In this document: positions 63,465 to 64,000 of the stretch, piece after piece | Layout of the letters: each line of letters opens with the position of its first letter | Numbering within the stretch: the first letter of the stretch is position 1 | Source of the DNA: Ostreococcus lucimarinus CCE9901 | Taxonomy: Eukaryota > Chlorophyta > Mamiellophyceae > Mamiellales > Bathycoccaceae | Reading direction: 5' to 3' | NCBI RefSeq assembly: GCF_000092065.1 | Contig: NC_009369.1 | Location: forward strand, 404,367-468,366 | DNA: 64,000 bases | Position numbers and translations under genes: made by a program | The notes under the pieces: generated by a model | The model's database searches: none | Told to the model about the DNA's origin: nothing | The model's input: only the letters and a program-made list of their open reading frames with translations

Positions 63465-63626
63465 TCACAGCGCGAGTGTTGTAAGCTTTCATTTCAATCT
63501 CATTTCAACCTTATATTACACAAAAGCGCTAGCGCCGCGAGCGATCAAGTGCTAATCAAAATGACTCAAGCGCGGATTATAGTATGGATACGCGAGGGGT
63601 TGTGCCAGCGATGGTGGGCACATGTC
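63234..63626 (-). repeat. Subtelomeric inverted repeat, right arm (393 bp)
   Basis: The reverse complement of 56575-56967 with four substitutions. It covers the last 76 codons and stop of the coiled-coil gene (63234-63464) and 162 bp of downstream sequence. This copy contains the complete reading frame, so it is the more likely source of the duplication. Confidence 0.97.
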
Positions 63627-63890
63627 GTTTGTCGTCCAACACGAACACTGAAGAAGGAACTTTGACGCAAGAGTCCGGCGACGTCCGGAGCGTCGAGGGG
63701 GAAGTCTGCGGTGCCGTGCTGGTCGACGCGTGATGGCCGTAGGGTGTCGTGAAGGTGCACAGGAAGGATGCGAATGCTAGTGACTTTTCGGGTTTTAGTA
63801 CGTCCCAGAGAACCTAGGGTTAGGTGTAATAAGTATTAGCTAGTCGGTCGGTTACGGCACTTCTCCCGAAGCGCCTCCCTCCCTCATGCG
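63627..63890. other. Gene-free subtelomeric tail
   Basis: About 264 bp of lower-GC sequence between the inverted repeat and the telomere. No convincing gene is seen. A degenerate telomere-like CCTAGGGTTAGG lies at 63813-63824, which could be an old telomere joint. A CCTCCCTCCCTC run is at 63874-63885. Confidence 0.6.
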
Positions 63891-64000
63891 TAGGGTTTAG
63901 GGTTTAGGGTTTAGGGTTTAGGGTTTAGGGTTTAGGGTTTAGGGTTTAGGGTTTAGGGTTTAGGGTTTAGGGTTTAGGGTTTAGGGTTTAGGGTTTAGGG
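63891..64000 (+). repeat. Telomere, (TTTAGGG)n
   Basis: Fifteen exact TTTAGGG units follow a partial TAGGG and run to the last base of the window. The unit is the plant/green-algal telomere repeat, and the G-rich strand runs 5' to 3' outward, as expected for a right chromosome end. The array is probably cut by the assembly, so its true length is unknown. Confidence 0.98.

Noticed and set aside
63566-63760. Short minus-strand open frame near the telomere.
   Set aside because: It spans the border of the inverted repeat and unique subtelomeric sequence and has no recognisable motif.

Overview
This is the end of a nuclear chromosome from a very small green alga, most likely Mamiellophyceae and close to Ostreococcus. 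The evidence is: high GC with CG-dinucleotide-rich spacers; genes packed on both strands with spacers of about 45-470 bp; almost no introns; plant and chloroplast genes (phototropin, starch synthase, a PAP/fibrillin protein, an HCF173-like protein, a Rieske oxygenase of the PAO/TIC55/PTC52 type); TGTAA motifs behind several stop codons; and a plant-type telomere, (TTTAGGG)n, running to the last base. The species is an inference.

Layout. 1-8 kb: the N-terminus of GINS subunit PSF3 (cut by the window edge), a HAD phosphatase, a TatD nuclease, a bestrophin-like channel, a histidine phosphatase, a cis-prenyltransferase, a secreted alpha/beta-hydrolase and an LPA1-domain plastid protein. 8-20 kb: starch synthase, importin-7/8-like receptor, a TMCO4/DUF726 protein, an acyl-CoA-binding kelch protein, an NHA-type antiporter and a TPR protein. 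20-36 kb: phototropin, an ANK/RCC1 (IBtk-like) protein, argininosuccinate synthase, a three-C2 protein with one intron, an eEF2-KMT-like methyltransferase, a cytochrome b5, an HCF173-like SDR/CIA30 protein, EMC2 and a three-exon NDUFA12. 36-56 kb: MRS2/CorA, ALKBH6, a hypothetical protein, PCIF1/CAPAM, an RGG/CCCH zinc-finger protein, an amino-acid permease, a JmjC-like cupin, site-1 protease, a type II membrane protein, a small hypothetical protein, the Rieske oxygenase, a CENP-S/MHF1-like histone-fold protein, a fibrillin and a 474-aa protein I do not recognise. 56.5-64 kb (subtelomere): two 393-bp, about 99% identical inverted repeats flank an SGNH hydrolase, COG5 and a coiled-coil gene, followed by a gene-poor tail and the telomere.

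These are independent housekeeping genes, not operons. Several sit in head-to-head pairs that must share short promoters, for example EMC2/NDUFA12, PCIF1/CCCH protein, LPA1-like/starch synthase and site-1 protease/type II membrane protein. Two observations stand out. First, the subtelomeric inverted repeat contains the last 76 codons of the terminal coiled-coil gene, so the 6.3-kb interval could invert without breaking that gene. Second, three introns share one signature (GTGCGT donor, CTGAC branch site, CGCAG acceptor). They explain two genes that look broken as plain ORFs, one of which has a 27-nt microexon.
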